Source: Nocardia pseudovaccinii NBRC 100343
Lineage (GTDB): Bacteria; Actinomycetota; Actinomycetes; Mycobacteriales; Mycobacteriaceae
Length of the DNA: 64,000 bases
Assembly (NCBI RefSeq): GCF_001613225.1
Contig: NZ_BDBY01000137.1
Span: 1 to 64,000 of the forward strand
Direction: 5' to 3'
The notes beneath the pieces were generated by a model that worked only from the letters and a program-made list of their open reading frames with translations, ran no database searches and had not been told where the DNA came from. The first letter of the stretch is position 1. Each line of letters opens with the position of its first letter. Made by a program: the position numbers and the translations under genes. Shown in pieces: positions 25,060 through 34,438 of this stretch.

Positions 25060-26426
25060 GCACGAACGGCGGCATACCCGCGAGTGGAGCGGGCGGCGAC
25101 CAACCCCTGTGGAAACAGCCATCGCAGTCACGTGGCCGTCTCGACACGCGCCTGCGCTGCCAGGTCGTCGTGGTCGGCGGCGGCCTCGCCGGTCTGTCCA
25201 CCGCACTGCATCTGACCGAACTCGACCCGAACCGCGACATCGTCGTCCTGGAGGCGGATCGAGTGGCGGCCGGGGCGAGCGGACGCGGCACAGGTCTGCT
25301 GGGACCCCGTGTCGGACCACCGCTCTCGGTGGCCCGGCGAAGATACGGGGACGAGGACACCCGGGCCCTCTACCAGTCCTCCGAGCACGCGGTCCGGCAT
25401 GTGATCGACCTGTGCGCGCGGCACAGCATCGCCTGCGACCTGACCCGCGCCACCCAGCTGACCGTCGCCGCCGACGCGGAGTCGGAGCGGGCCATGGAGC
25501 TCGAACTCGAAGCGGCCCAAGCACTTCAGCTCGGCATCGAGGAGGTCCCCGCGTCGGCGTTGCCGACCCGCCCCGGCCAGTACCGTGGCGGGCTGCGCTA
25601 CCCATTTGCCGCGACCCTGGACCCGGCGGCTCTCACCACCGCGCTCGCTCGGCTCGCCGAGCAGCGCGGGGTCCGGATCTTCGAGCGCAGCGCGGTGCGT
25701 CGCGTGGAGTACGGCACGCCCACGCGCGCACACACCGAGCACGGCGAGGTCACCGCGGACCGTGTCGTGCTGACGCTCAACGGGTTCGCCGCCGGATTGG
25801 GACCCACCGGTGTGGTGGGGATGCGGGCACAGGCCGCGGCGACCCACCCCCTCACCGATGACGAGCTGGCCCGCGTGGGCTGGCTCGGCAACCATTCACT
25901 GATCGAACTCGGCCAGCTCGCCCCCTACTACCGGCTCACCGTCGACGGACGGGTGATCGTCGGCGGTGGCGCCGTCCGCCGCGGCGTGCACGGGTCGAGC
26001 GTGATCGACCGGGGCTATCTCGCCGCCGCGCTCGGCCTGCTGCACCCCAGTCTGGTCGGCCTGCAATTCAGTCACGCGTGGTCGGGTCCCATCGGCATGA
26101 CGCTCGACAGCGTGCCCGTGATCGGCTCGCCGAACGAGCACACCCTCGTCGCCGCCGGATGGTGCGGCCACGGAGTCGCGATGGCAACGTATGCCGGTCT
26201 GCTCGTGGCCGAGCGGATCGTCACCGGCGAACCGCACGACGTCGCGCTGTGGTGGCGCAGACGAGCCCGCAGCGTGCCGACGAGCGGTCCAGGCGGTCGC
26301 GCACTCGACTGGTATCTCGCCCGGCGCACCGAGGCCCAGGCGAACTCGTTGGGCAACCGCGTTTTTCGGCAATTCGCCGCAACCAAGGCCGCGCGTGCCG
26401 CTGGCCGCATCAATACGAGGAGATGA
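25056..26426 (+). CDS. FAD-dependent amine/glycine oxidase-like protein, copy 2
   Basis: 456 residues, tandem paralogue of the preceding gene. FAD motif VVVVGGGLAGLSTALHLTELD near residue 36, GRGTGLLGPRVGPPLS where copy 1 has GRSTGIVTPGMKIPVA, and the C-terminal HTLVAAGWCGHGVAMATYAGLLVAERI. The two proteins have diverged well beyond allelic copies, so they either act on successive substrates or form a heteromer as in some multi-subunit amine oxidases. It ends five bases before the antiporter start. Confidence 0.88.
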   Translation: MSTNGGIPASGAGGDQPLWKQPSQSRGRLDTRLRCQVVVVGGGLAGLSTALHLTELDPNRDIVVLEADRVAAGASGRGTGLLGPRVGPPLSVARRRYGDEDTRALYQSSEHAVRHVIDLCARHSIACDLTRATQLTVAADAESERAMELELEAAQALQLGIEEVPASALPTRPGQYRGGLRYPFAATLDPAALTTALARLAEQRGVRIFERSAVRRVEYGTPTRAHTEHGEVTADRVVLTLNGFAAGLGPTGVVGMRAQAAATHPLTDDELARVGWLGNHSLIELGQLAPYYRLTVDGRVIVGGGAVRRGVHGSSVIDRGYLAAALGLLHPSLVGLQFSHAWSGPIGMTLDSVPVIGSPNEHTLVAAGWCGHGVAMATYAGLLVAERIVTGEPHDVALWWRRRARSVPTSGPGGRALDWYLARRTEAQANSLGNRVFRQFAATKAARAAGRINTRR

Positions 26427-26430
26427 ATCC

Positions 26431-27795
26431 GTGGGTCCGGCAATGATCCTCGCGAGCAGCCCCATAGCTCCCCCCATACCCGCCCACGCGCTGCTGGTTC
26501 TGCTGGTGCAACTCGCGGTGTTGTTGGTCTCGGCACGCGGGCTCGGCGCGGTGGTGAGCCGAGTGGGACTGCCCTCGATCGTCGGCGAACTGGTGGCGGG
26601 CGTGCTGCTCGGCCCCTCGCTGCTGGCACACGCCTGGCCGACGGCATCGCACTGGCTGTTCCCGGCCCAAGGTGAACAGGCGCACCTGCTCGACGCGGTG
26701 GGCCAAGTCGGGGTTCTGCTGCTGGTCGGATTGGCCGGTATGCAACTCGAACTCGACGGGATCAAGCAGCGCGTGGGCAATGCCGCCGCGGTCAGCATCG
26801 CCGGTCTGGTCGTCCCCCTGGCACTCGGAATCGGTTGTGGCCTACTGGCACCGGTACCGTTGCGCCCGGATCACACCTCGCCCGCCGTGTTCGCGATGTT
26901 CATGGGGATCGCGATCTGTGTGTCGGCGATTCCCGTCATCGCCAAGACGCTGATGGAGCTCGATCTCACGCATCGCAATGTCGGACAGCTCATTCTGACC
27001 GCAGGCATGATCGACGACGCCGTCGGCTGGTTTCTACTCTCGGTCGTCTCGGCGATGGCCACCCACGGCCTGCGCACCGCAACCGTGCTGACCTCGCTGG
27101 GGTATCTGGCAGGCATCGTCGTGTTCGCGCTGACGCTCGGGCGGCCACTGGCCCAGCTCATCATGCGCCGCGCCACCGGCAGCGGCGATCCCTCCACAGC
27201 GATCGGCGTCGTCGTCATCCTGCTGTTCGCCAGTGCCGCGGCGACCCAGTCGCTGGGCCTGGAAGCGATCCTGGGCACCTTCCTGTGCGGATCGCTGCTC
27301 GGTTCGACCCGCGTCGACCTCGCGCCGCTGGCCCCCCTGAACCAGGTCGTGATGTCGGTGCTGGCACCGCTGTTCTTCGCCACCGCGGGCCTGCGGATGG
27401 ACCTGTCCGGACTCACCACAGTGCCCCTGCTGCTCGCGGCCCTCGGGATCCTGGTCATGGCCATCGTCGGCAAATTCCTGGGTGCGTACCTCGGCGGCAC
27501 GGTGAGCGGCCTGAGCCGCACCGAGTCGATCGCCCTTGGTGCGGGAATGAACGCACGCGGCGTCATCGAGGTGATCATCGCGATGGTCGGTCTGCGTCTC
27601 GGTGTGCTGAGCATCGAGGCCTACACGATTCTCATCCTGGTCGCGGTGGTGACCTCGGTCATGGCACCACCCATCCTGCGGCGCGCCATGGCCCGTATCG
27701 ACGTCACCGACGCCGAATCCGCCCGTGCCACACGCACACTGGCGCTCATCAGACCCACACCGTCGCCACCGGAGACCCAACGGGAAGCGGGCTGA
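26431..27795 (+). CDS. CPA2-family cation/proton antiporter
   Basis: 454 residues with about twelve hydrophobic segments. Characteristic pieces: VGLPSIVGELVAGVLLGPSLL, the conserved MIDDAVGWFLLSVV ion-site helix, and ALGAGMNARGVIEVIIAMVGLRLGVLS. This is the KefB/NapA/Na-H exchanger family; a few members in clusters export small molecules or balance protons. No C-terminal RCK domain follows. GTG 26431 is preferred because AGGAG lies 8-9 bases upstream; ATG 26443 is an alternative. It is the last gene of the ten-gene operon, so it may give self-protection or product transport. Confidence 0.88.
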   Translation: MGPAMILASSPIAPPIPAHALLVLLVQLAVLLVSARGLGAVVSRVGLPSIVGELVAGVLLGPSLLAHAWPTASHWLFPAQGEQAHLLDAVGQVGVLLLVGLAGMQLELDGIKQRVGNAAAVSIAGLVVPLALGIGCGLLAPVPLRPDHTSPAVFAMFMGIAICVSAIPVIAKTLMELDLTHRNVGQLILTAGMIDDAVGWFLLSVVSAMATHGLRTATVLTSLGYLAGIVVFALTLGRPLAQLIMRRATGSGDPSTAIGVVVILLFASAAATQSLGLEAILGTFLCGSLLGSTRVDLAPLAPLNQVVMSVLAPLFFATAGLRMDLSGLTTVPLLLAALGILVMAIVGKFLGAYLGGTVSGLSRTESIALGAGMNARGVIEVIIAMVGLRLGVLSIEAYTILILVAVVTSVMAPPILRRAMARIDVTDAESARATRTLALIRPTPSPPETQREAG

Positions 27796-27941
27796 GTTTT
27801 CCGGCGTCGAATAATCGGCCGCGCCGATGAAATCGCGCTGAAATTCGAGCCCTCGTCCACGACCCGAATTACCTGGAGTTTCTGGCGCTTCCGCAGGCAG
27901 AGTATGTAAACGACCGGCGGCCAGAGAGTATTATCGGGTAT
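27796..27941. promoter_or_regulatory. Promoter region of the TetR gene
   Basis: 146 bases containing an operator half-site CAG-AGTATG at 27898-27906 and GAGTATTATCGGGTATG immediately before the GTG start. The other half of the first site is poorly matched, so autoregulation is possible but not proved. Confidence 0.45.
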
Positions 27942-28553
27942 GTGACTACTGCGAAGATGACTCGGCGAGAGCAATATGCCGCCATGACGCGCGCCGCACT
28001 TCTGGAATCGGCACGCAGGCTCTTCGTGGAGCAGGGTTTCGACGCCGCATCGGTCGACGACATCGCCCGAGACTGCGATGTCAGCAAAGGCGCGGTCTAC
28101 CACCATTTCCGCGATAAGCAGGAGCTATTCGTCGAGGTCTACCGAGATTCCGAACGCAAGCTCATGGAAGCGGTCATGCAGGTGCACGGGCAACAACTCG
28201 ACGCCGACCCGTGGGACCTGATCGTCGCTTGTTCCCAGACGGTGCTGCGCAGGCGCGCGGCCGACGCCGAAGGCTGCGCTCTGCTCAAACAGGCCAGCAC
28301 GGTACTCGGCGCAGAGCGCAGGCAGCAGCTGGACTCAGAACTGGTCCTGCCGTTGATCCGCGGCCTTGTGCAGCTCGTGCACGACGCCGATCGACTGCAG
28401 CCTGTCGACATCGACATCGCGGCGCAGCTGGTATTTCACATACTGTCGGAGTCATCGATGCTGATCGCCTTCTCCGCGGACCCGCAGACCTCGGCCGAGA
28501 AGGTCGAGGCCGTCATGCTGCGCATGTTCGAAGGTCTGCACACCAAGTCCTGA
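27942..28553 (+). CDS. TetR-family transcriptional regulator
   Basis: 203 residues. The N-terminal HTH is canonical (AARRLFVEQGFDAASVDDIARDCDVSKGAVYHHFRDKQELF, about residues 23-63); the C-terminal ligand domain is specific to this protein. GTG 27942 is used as start. It lies in the middle of the transporter genes, next to the YhgE-like gene (convergent, 48 bases). Six CATACT-N3-AGTATG-type sites within 20 kb make it the best local candidate for their repressor, released by the island product or a precursor. That link is inferred from location and operator form only. Confidence 0.92.
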   Translation: MTTAKMTRREQYAAMTRAALLESARRLFVEQGFDAASVDDIARDCDVSKGAVYHHFRDKQELFVEVYRDSERKLMEAVMQVHGQQLDADPWDLIVACSQTVLRRRAADAEGCALLKQASTVLGAERRQQLDSELVLPLIRGLVQLVHDADRLQPVDIDIAAQLVFHILSESSMLIAFSADPQTSAEKVEAVMLRMFEGLHTKS

Positions 28554-28601
28554 CCAGGGGTATCAACGCGGTGGGTACGTCGAATCCGCGGCCGATGGTG
28601 G

Positions 28602-30518
28602 TCACTCGGCGCCCTCGACGCGTCGGCGACCGGCGTCGGTGACAATGACCGCAACGGCGGAGACCACCACGAGCGCCGAGAGTACGGCCATCGGCAGGAT
28701 CAGCTGCGAGGAGAAGCCCGCGGTGGCGGCCTCCTTCAGACTGCTGATCACATAGTCGGTGGGCAGCAACCGGCGTATCGCGCGCCCGCTCGCGTCCTGG
28801 TACGTCCCACTCGTTCCGATCATTGCCGCGGCGACGACGACCGCGGCCATCACCGCGAGCCCCCATCGCCCGAACAGTCGCTCCAGCGCCACCGCCGCGC
28901 CGACCAGTGCGAACGCGGACAACGCCACGAGCACCGTGAGTAGCACACGATGGGCCGACATCCCGAGAATCGCTGCCGCACTGACGATCAGGCCGACCGT
29001 CGAGAGCACAGTGACCTTCGCCGACGTGAACCAGCCGACGTGGACACGGTCTTTCAATGCGGAGCAGACGGCGGCGATCAACAGCGCTCCGGTGATCAAG
29101 AGCAGGGCGGTTCGGGCCGCGGGGTGTCCGCCGACATCGGCCCCTAGGTTCGAGGAGTCGGCGACGCTGACGCTCTTGCCGGTCGGTGCGGGCCCCGTTT
29201 GCGCGGGGAGCTCCCGCACGCCGCGGTCGAGCGAGTCGACCAGCTGTGCACTGACCTGCTTGAACTGGTCGAGTTGAGACCGCACGGTGGATTGGATCCC
29301 CGGCAGTTGCTCTTTCGCCTGATTGAGCTGAGTGGTCACCTGGCTTATCGTGGCATCGCCCTGGTTCAACAGTGTTTCGATGGATCCGAGGCGCTCGACC
29401 GCCAGGTCCAGGACGTCGGCGACCTGCATCTCCGGCTGCACGGGAGCACCGACCAGCCCGGACAGGTCGGCCAATTGCTTTGCGAGTTGTTCCGATGCCT
29501 GGTGCACCGCGTCGACGCCGTTGGACACCTGCTGGTCGGAGCTACCGTCGACGGTCGTCAGCACTCGAGCGAGTTGGTCGATCAGCCCCTGGTCGGGCAG
29601 GCCGGCCGCGTTCAGCGCTTCGAGGATCGGACGGATCATGGCGCTCAACTGGGCGCGGACCGCGGCCGTCTGGCGGACGAAATCCGCGGCCGATCGGCTG
29701 CTCTGGTCGGCGAGGGCAACCCCGCGCTGGATGTCGGCAAGGGTCAGGTCGACTCCCCGCATGCTGGTCGACAACGTCGCGAGCTGTGCGGCGATGTCGT
29801 GGACGACCGCTGTGTTGTCCCGGATTCCGGCCAGCAGTGTCGTCGCGCTGTCGATCAGCGGTTCCGCCTGGGTGATCAGCTGATCCACGGTGCCGAGCGC
29901 CTGTGAGAACGTGGTGTCGGCCTGGCTGACGGCGCCTTTGATCCCGGTCGCCGTGAGTGCGGCGAGGTTGAGGTCCTTGCGCGCCTTCGACACCGAGGTC
30001 GATACCTCGCTCGCGGTCACCGCGGACGCACTCGACGAGACCAGACCGACCAGGCGGGCGATCGCGATCGGATCGGACTCCGTCCGGCTCGCGAGGACCG
30101 AAATCTGTTGCGCGGCACCACTCGAGCTGCCGAGGGTGGTCGGTACGACGACCGCCGCGAGCACCGATCCGCTCGTCAGCGCCCGCTGCGCGTCGTCGGT
30201 GCTGCGCGATTGCCAGGTGAAATCCGCTGTGGCGGAAAGCATCTCGACGAATTTGGTCGCCCCCGCCCCGGGTTCGGTCTGCTGATCGGCTCGACCGATC
30301 ACAACAGCGACGGTGGGCCGTGACGACGAATCGCGATCCCGGTCCGCGACCGTGTACGCCGCGCCCGCGAGCAACGGCAGCACCAGCAGCAGGGCCAGTA
30401 CAACCGGCATCCGGCTACCGCCCCATCGTCGGTTCCCGGCGACGCGTGCGAGGAATCTCCCCGGACCGTGATCTGACATCGGTGGTGTGTCCTTCCGCTG
30501 CTCGGACCGGCGATCCAT
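28602..30518 (-). CDS. YhgE/Pip-like membrane protein
   Basis: 638 residues. One N-terminal membrane anchor (VVLALLLVLPLLAGAAYTVAD), then a long extracytoplasmic region of about 390 residues rich in heptad-like helices (TTLLAGIRDNTAVVHDIAAQL, SEQLAKQLADLSGL, QLNQAKEQLPGIQ), then about six C-terminal membrane helices. This is the layout of YhgE/Pip and related ABC-2-like proteins. Actinobacterial relatives occur near lipid and MmpL transporters. The coiled extracytoplasmic part could span the envelope. Two start codons are possible (30518 and 30479); neither has a strong Shine-Dalgarno. It is divergent from the YrbE operon across operators at 30545-30748. Confidence 0.82.
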   Translation of the reverse strand: MDRRSEQRKDTPPMSDHGPGRFLARVAGNRRWGGSRMPVVLALLLVLPLLAGAAYTVADRDRDSSSRPTVAVVIGRADQQTEPGAGATKFVEMLSATADFTWQSRSTDDAQRALTSGSVLAAVVVPTTLGSSSGAAQQISVLASRTESDPIAIARLVGLVSSSASAVTASEVSTSVSKARKDLNLAALTATGIKGAVSQADTTFSQALGTVDQLITQAEPLIDSATTLLAGIRDNTAVVHDIAAQLATLSTSMRGVDLTLADIQRGVALADQSSRSAADFVRQTAAVRAQLSAMIRPILEALNAAGLPDQGLIDQLARVLTTVDGSSDQQVSNGVDAVHQASEQLAKQLADLSGLVGAPVQPEMQVADVLDLAVERLGSIETLLNQGDATISQVTTQLNQAKEQLPGIQSTVRSQLDQFKQVSAQLVDSLDRGVRELPAQTGPAPTGKSVSVADSSNLGADVGGHPAARTALLLITGALLIAAVCSALKDRVHVGWFTSAKVTVLSTVGLIVSAAAILGMSAHRVLLTVLVALSAFALVGAAVALERLFGRWGLAVMAAVVVAAAMIGTSGTYQDASGRAIRRLLPTDYVISSLKEAATAGFSSQLILPMAVLSALVVVSAVAVIVTDAGRRRVEGAE

Positions 30519-30544
30519 TCCATCGATATCCGTCGACGCTCGCT

Positions 30545-30559
30545 GGCCTACTCGACGTA
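30545..30559. promoter_or_regulatory. TetR-type operator upstream of the YhgE-like gene
   Basis: CCTACT-CGA-CGTATG, 10 of 12 arm positions of CATACT-N3-AGTATG, 27 bases from the YhgE start. Confidence 0.5.
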
Positions 30560-30563
30560 TGTG

Positions 30564-30578
30564 ATAGTACTCAGGGTA
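30564..30578. promoter_or_regulatory. Second TetR-type operator upstream of the YhgE-like gene
   Basis: AGTACT-CAG-GGTATG, 9 of 12 arm positions, with the same CAG spacer as the sites at 16668 and 30734. Centre-to-centre distance to the previous site is 19 bases. Confidence 0.5.
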
Positions 30579-30733
30579 TGCGAGTGGTCAACGTGCCCGC
30601 CTCCACGTCCAGGAACGCCCCGATCATCGGGCCCAGCCCGACGCCGAATCGAACATGTCGGGCACGCAAGCCTTCTCGCATCGCGCGAGCCCTGGACAAA
30701 CCTTGCACACACTCGCATACTTGGATTCGGTTT

Positions 30734-30748
30734 AATACGCAGAGTAGG
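30734..30748. promoter_or_regulatory. TetR-type operator at the YrbE operon start
   Basis: AATACG-CAG-AGTAGG, 9 of 12 arm positions, ending nine bases before the yrbE GTG. A further CATACT half-site lies at 30716-30721. Position at the start codon fits repression of the YrbE-MoxR operon. Confidence 0.5.
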
Positions 30749-30757
30749 TGATTGTGT

Positions 30758-31627
30758 GTGAGTACGCAGAACCGACCAGTCGCACCACCGCCGACGGGAG
30801 GTAGCGATCCAGCAGCCCGGCCCGCTTTGGTGCGACGGTTCTGGAAGGACCATCCCGGCCAGGCGCTGGACACCTTCGGGCGGCAGATCACCATGGCCGG
30901 CGAACTGCTGATCGGCCTCGCGATCACGTTGGCGCGCGGCCGATTCAACTGGCGCGAGTTCGTACGGCAGTGCGCGTTCATGTCGAGCGTGTCGGCGATT
31001 CCCACCATGATCGTGGCGATCCCGGTCGGTGTCGTCGTGTCGTTGCAGGTGAGCCTGGTCGTCAAGCAGGTCGGCGCGGAATCGTTCGACGGCGCCGCTG
31101 TCGGTATCGGCGTGGTCAAACAGGGCGCCCCACTGGTCACTTCGATCATGATCGCGGGCGCGGTCGGCTCGGCCATCTGCGCCGACCTCGGTTCTCGCAC
31201 GATTCGCGAGGAGATCGACGCCATGCGCACCATGGCCGTTGATCCACTGGTCCGTCTGGTCGGCCCCCGGCTGCTGGCCGCGACGCTGGTCAGCACCATG
31301 CTGTGCGGCGTCGTCGTCTTCGTCGGATTCGCCTCCACCTATGGCTTTTTCATCTATGTCGAGCACGGTTCTCCGGGATCGTTCGTGGCGGCCTTCATCG
31401 GATTCGCCAGTGCGAACGACGTGGCCGTTGCGCTGTTCAAAGCGGCGCTGTTCGGCTTCTTCACCGCCGTCATCGCCGGGTACCACGGACTCAATGCCCG
31501 CGGCGGTCCGGCCGGTGTCGCGAATGCGGTCAATGCGGCGGTCGTGCAGTCCGCGCTCGTGCTGTTCGGCGCCAATGTGCTGATCTCGCAGGTCTACAAC
31601 ACCCTCTTCCCCGCCCAACTGGTGTGA
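30758..31627 (+). CDS. YrbE/MlaE-family permease, A subunit
   Basis: 289 residues. MlaE-type permease features: FMSSVSAIPTMIVAIPVGVVVSLQVS, the cytoplasmic coupling motif GSAICADLGSRTIREEIDAMRTMAVDP, and a C-terminal GYHGLNARGGPAGVANAVNAAVVQSA. In mce operons a YrbEA/YrbEB pair forms the membrane part of a lipid importer, driven by an MlaF-type ATPase. Here no mce gene and no ATPase of that type follow. GTG 30758 is used, as TTG 30752 would extend by two residues. The gene begins the seven-gene YrbE-MoxR operon. Confidence 0.9.
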   Translation: MSTQNRPVAPPPTGGSDPAARPALVRRFWKDHPGQALDTFGRQITMAGELLIGLAITLARGRFNWREFVRQCAFMSSVSAIPTMIVAIPVGVVVSLQVSLVVKQVGAESFDGAAVGIGVVKQGAPLVTSIMIAGAVGSAICADLGSRTIREEIDAMRTMAVDPLVRLVGPRLLAATLVSTMLCGVVVFVGFASTYGFFIYVEHGSPGSFVAAFIGFASANDVAVALFKAALFGFFTAVIAGYHGLNARGGPAGVANAVNAAVVQSALVLFGANVLISQVYNTLFPAQLV

Positions 31628-31630
31628 GTC

Positions 31631-32485
31631 ATGGCTGCTACCTACATCCCCCCTGCGCTGCGCCCGGCCCGCGTGGTCGCACCCCCGGCGCGTGGCCTGG
31701 CCGCGTTCGGTCACCTGCTGTTCTTCCTGGTGCGCTCACTGATGGCGATCCCACTGACGCTGCGCCACTACAAGCGCGAGGTGGCACGGCTGATCGTCGA
31801 TGTCACCTGGGGCAACGGCACTTTGGTCGCCGGCGGTGGGACCGTCGGCGTGATGCTGGCGATGTGCGCCTTCGGCGGCATGACGGTCGGCATCGAGGCA
31901 TTCACCAACCTGAATCTGCTCGGCCTCGGGCAGGTGACCGGATCGATCACGGCGCTGGGCGGTACCCGTGAGATCGCTCCGCTGCTGGCGTCGCAAGCGT
32001 TCATCGTGCAGGCGGGGTGCCGTTTCACCGCCCAACTGGGTTCGATGCGTATCGCCGAGGAGATCGACGCGCTGGAGTCCATCGCTATCCGTCCGATGCC
32101 GTTCCTGGTCTCCACCCGGATCATCGCCGTGGCTGTGGTCGCGGTGCCGTTGTATGTTGCGGCACTGGCGGTTTCGTATCTGTCCACCGAGCTGACGGTG
32201 CTGTTCATCGGCGACGTCAGCGACGGCACCTACATGCACTACTTCAACATCTTCATGACGCCGGTGGACGTGCTCTATTCCATCTTCAAGTTGATCGTGC
32301 TGGTGGTGCTGGCGGTCTTCATCCAGTGCTACTACGGCTACTTCGCGACCGGCGGCCCGGAGGGTGTCGGCATCGCCGCCGGGCGCGCGATCCGTATGTC
32401 GATCATTGTCACCGTTCTCGCGAATCTGCTGATGTCCCTGACTATCTGGGGTACAGCCGTGGGGACAGCCCGGCTGTCCGGATGA
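31631..32485 (+). CDS. YrbE/MlaE-family permease, B subunit
   Basis: 284 residues, the partner of the previous protein. It has the EIAPLLASQAFIVQAGCRFTAQLGSMRIAEEIDALESIAIRPMPFLVSTRII coupling motif and C-terminal YYGYFATGGPEGVGIAAGRAIRMSI. The lower similarity between the two subunits is normal for yrbEA/yrbEB pairs. It starts three bases after the A subunit stop. Absence of six mce genes downstream sets this pair apart from standard mce operons. Confidence 0.9.
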   Translation: MAATYIPPALRPARVVAPPARGLAAFGHLLFFLVRSLMAIPLTLRHYKREVARLIVDVTWGNGTLVAGGGTVGVMLAMCAFGGMTVGIEAFTNLNLLGLGQVTGSITALGGTREIAPLLASQAFIVQAGCRFTAQLGSMRIAEEIDALESIAIRPMPFLVSTRIIAVAVVAVPLYVAALAVSYLSTELTVLFIGDVSDGTYMHYFNIFMTPVDVLYSIFKLIVLVVLAVFIQCYYGYFATGGPEGVGIAAGRAIRMSIIVTVLANLLMSLTIWGTAVGTARLSG

Positions 32486-32496
32486 GGAGCAACTCG

Positions 32497-33498
32497 GTGT
32501 ACTCCGACGAAATGGCCTCGTGCGCGGAGCTCGCGCAGTGGGTGCAGGCAGAGGTGAACCGCGTGGTCGTCGGCAAGCCGCAACCGGTGCGGATGGTGCT
32601 GGCCGCCATCATGGCCGGCGGGCATGTGCTGATCGACGACCTGCCCGGACTGGGCAAGACACTGCTCGCCCGCTCGTTCGCGACTGTGCTGGGACTCGAG
32701 ACGAAACGCGTGCAGTTCACGCCGGATCTGCTGCCCGCGGACCTGATGGGCTCGGCGATCTACAACATGAGCACCGGGGGCTTCGACTACCGGCCGGGGC
32801 CGATCGTCACAAACCTCCTGATCGCCGACGAGATCAACCGGACGCCCCCCAAGACGCAGTCGGCGTTGCTCGAGGCGATGGCCGAGGGGCAGGTCAGCAT
32901 CGACGGCACCACCCGCGCGCTGCCCACGCCGTTCATCGTGTTCGCCACCGAGAATCCGATCGAACACGAAGGCACCTATGCGCTACCGGAAGCCCAGCTG
33001 GATCGCTTCGCGATCCGCATCGCGCTGGGCTATCTGAGCGCCGGGGATGAGAAGGCCCTGCTACGACGGCGATTGGACCTGACCGCGCACGAACCGGTGG
33101 CGCGCCAAGTGCTCGGTGCCGGGCAGCTGCTGCGACTGCGGCGTGCGGTCGACGCCGTCACCGTCCACGACGACATTCTCGAATACATTGTGGCGCTGGT
33201 ACGCGCCACGCGAACGCACCTGCAGGTGGAGGTGGGTGCCAGCCCGCGCGGCGAACTCGATCTGCTCCAGCTCGCCCGGGCACACGCCTTGCTGCAGGCA
33301 CGCGATTTCGTGATGCCCGAGGATGTGAAGACACTCGCGGCCGCCGTGCTGGCCCATCGCATCACGCTGCGACCGGAGGTGTGGGTGCGCCGGATCCGCG
33401 GGGAGAACATCGTCGCGGATGTGCTCGGCCGAACTCCCGTGCCACGCATCGGCACGTTCGCTCACAACGGTCGGGAGGTCGGTGAGCTTGCCGGATAG
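32497..33498 (+). CDS. MoxR-family AAA+ ATPase
   Basis: 333 residues. Walker A GLGKT in DDLPGLGKTLLARSFA, Walker B LLIADEINR, the sensor motif FATENPIEHEGTYALPEAQLDRFA, and the C-terminal lid (SPRGELDLLQLARAHALL). MoxR proteins act as chaperone-like assembly factors together with vWA-domain partners. GTG 32497 has GAGGAGC eight bases upstream and is preferred; an overlapping ATG at 32482 (ATGA with yrbEB) is possible. The DUF58 gene two genes downstream supplies a vWA-like partner. Confidence 0.92.
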   Translation: MYSDEMASCAELAQWVQAEVNRVVVGKPQPVRMVLAAIMAGGHVLIDDLPGLGKTLLARSFATVLGLETKRVQFTPDLLPADLMGSAIYNMSTGGFDYRPGPIVTNLLIADEINRTPPKTQSALLEAMAEGQVSIDGTTRALPTPFIVFATENPIEHEGTYALPEAQLDRFAIRIALGYLSAGDEKALLRRRLDLTAHEPVARQVLGAGQLLRLRRAVDAVTVHDDILEYIVALVRATRTHLQVEVGASPRGELDLLQLARAHALLQARDFVMPEDVKTLAAAVLAHRITLRPEVWVRRIRGENIVADVLGRTPVPRIGTFAHNGREVGELAG

Positions 33499-34438
33499 CG
33501 ATTTCGACGGTGGCATCGACCGGCGGATCGCGCGGTCGGTATTCGGGATCGTGGCCGTCGTCGTCACCGTGGTCGCCTTGCACGGCTACCTGCCGGGCGT
33601 CGCCGGTCACGCAGCGACGGAATCGCCGAAAGAACGGCAATCCGTGGTGCCGTTGGCCGCGATTGCTGGTGTCTCGGTGTGCATCGTGGTCGTCTCGGTT
33701 CTCTCGTTCCTGCGCCGACCGGCGGGCGGGGCAAGGCAGTCGGCCGAACGTGTACTCGGCGACCGGCGCCGCCGCCGGGTATCGGGGCGGGAGCTGCTGA
33801 TGCTCGCCGTCCTGTTCGCGGTCATGGCTGGACCCGCCGTCGCGGCGAGCTGGTTGATTCTGCGGCCGTCGGCGGACCATCCTGCCCGGCCCGCTGATGC
33901 GGGCGCACAGCACGCGGCCGCAGCGACCCCGGCACCGCCGGGCAGCACGCTGATTCCATTGGACGACAACCAATTCCGCGTCCTCGGCATTGCGGCAGCG
34001 GCGGCGATACTGGCGGCGGTATCCGCCGTCGGTGCGGTCATGGTGCGGGCCGTCCGTCGCCGCGCCGCAGTAGCCGCCCCGGTGCCCGACACGGCTACCG
34101 TGCGGACGGCGCTGGCCCGCGCCGTCTCCGCAGCGGTCCACGAAACCGCTGCGCCCCAACGAGATCCGCGCGCCACGATCATCTCGTGTTATCGCGCGAT
34201 GGAGGCGGAGTTCGCCGCCGTTCCCGGGTTGTCGCCCGCACTCGCCGACACCCCGTCCGATGTGCTGGCGCGTGCGGTCGAACTCGGCGTCGTCGCGCAC
34301 CACACCGCTGCCCGCCTGGTCGCCCTGTTCGCCGAGGCCCGCTACAGCGCTCACCCGATGGGTGAGCGGGATCGGATCGAGGCCGCGGCACTGCTGCGCG
34401 CCGTGCTGGCCGGACTGAAAGAGGATTCGGCACAATGA
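33482..34438 (+). CDS. Membrane protein with DUF4129-type C-terminal domain
   Basis: 318 residues. Hydrophobic segments at about 19-35, 62-80, 105-128 and 160-185; then a soluble C-terminal region with DPRATIISCYRAMEAEFAAVPGLSPALADTPSDVLARAV, which is the DUF4129 signature. Such proteins accompany MoxR and DUF58 genes in many actinobacteria, often with a transglutaminase-like protein that is missing here. GTG 33482 overlaps the end of the MoxR gene by 17 bases. Confidence 0.83.
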   Translation: MSLPDSDFDGGIDRRIARSVFGIVAVVVTVVALHGYLPGVAGHAATESPKERQSVVPLAAIAGVSVCIVVVSVLSFLRRPAGGARQSAERVLGDRRRRRVSGRELLMLAVLFAVMAGPAVAASWLILRPSADHPARPADAGAQHAAAATPAPPGSTLIPLDDNQFRVLGIAAAAAILAAVSAVGAVMVRAVRRRAAVAAPVPDTATVRTALARAVSAAVHETAAPQRDPRATIISCYRAMEAEFAAVPGLSPALADTPSDVLARAVELGVVAHHTAARLVALFAEARYSAHPMGERDRIEAAALLRAVLAGLKEDSAQ

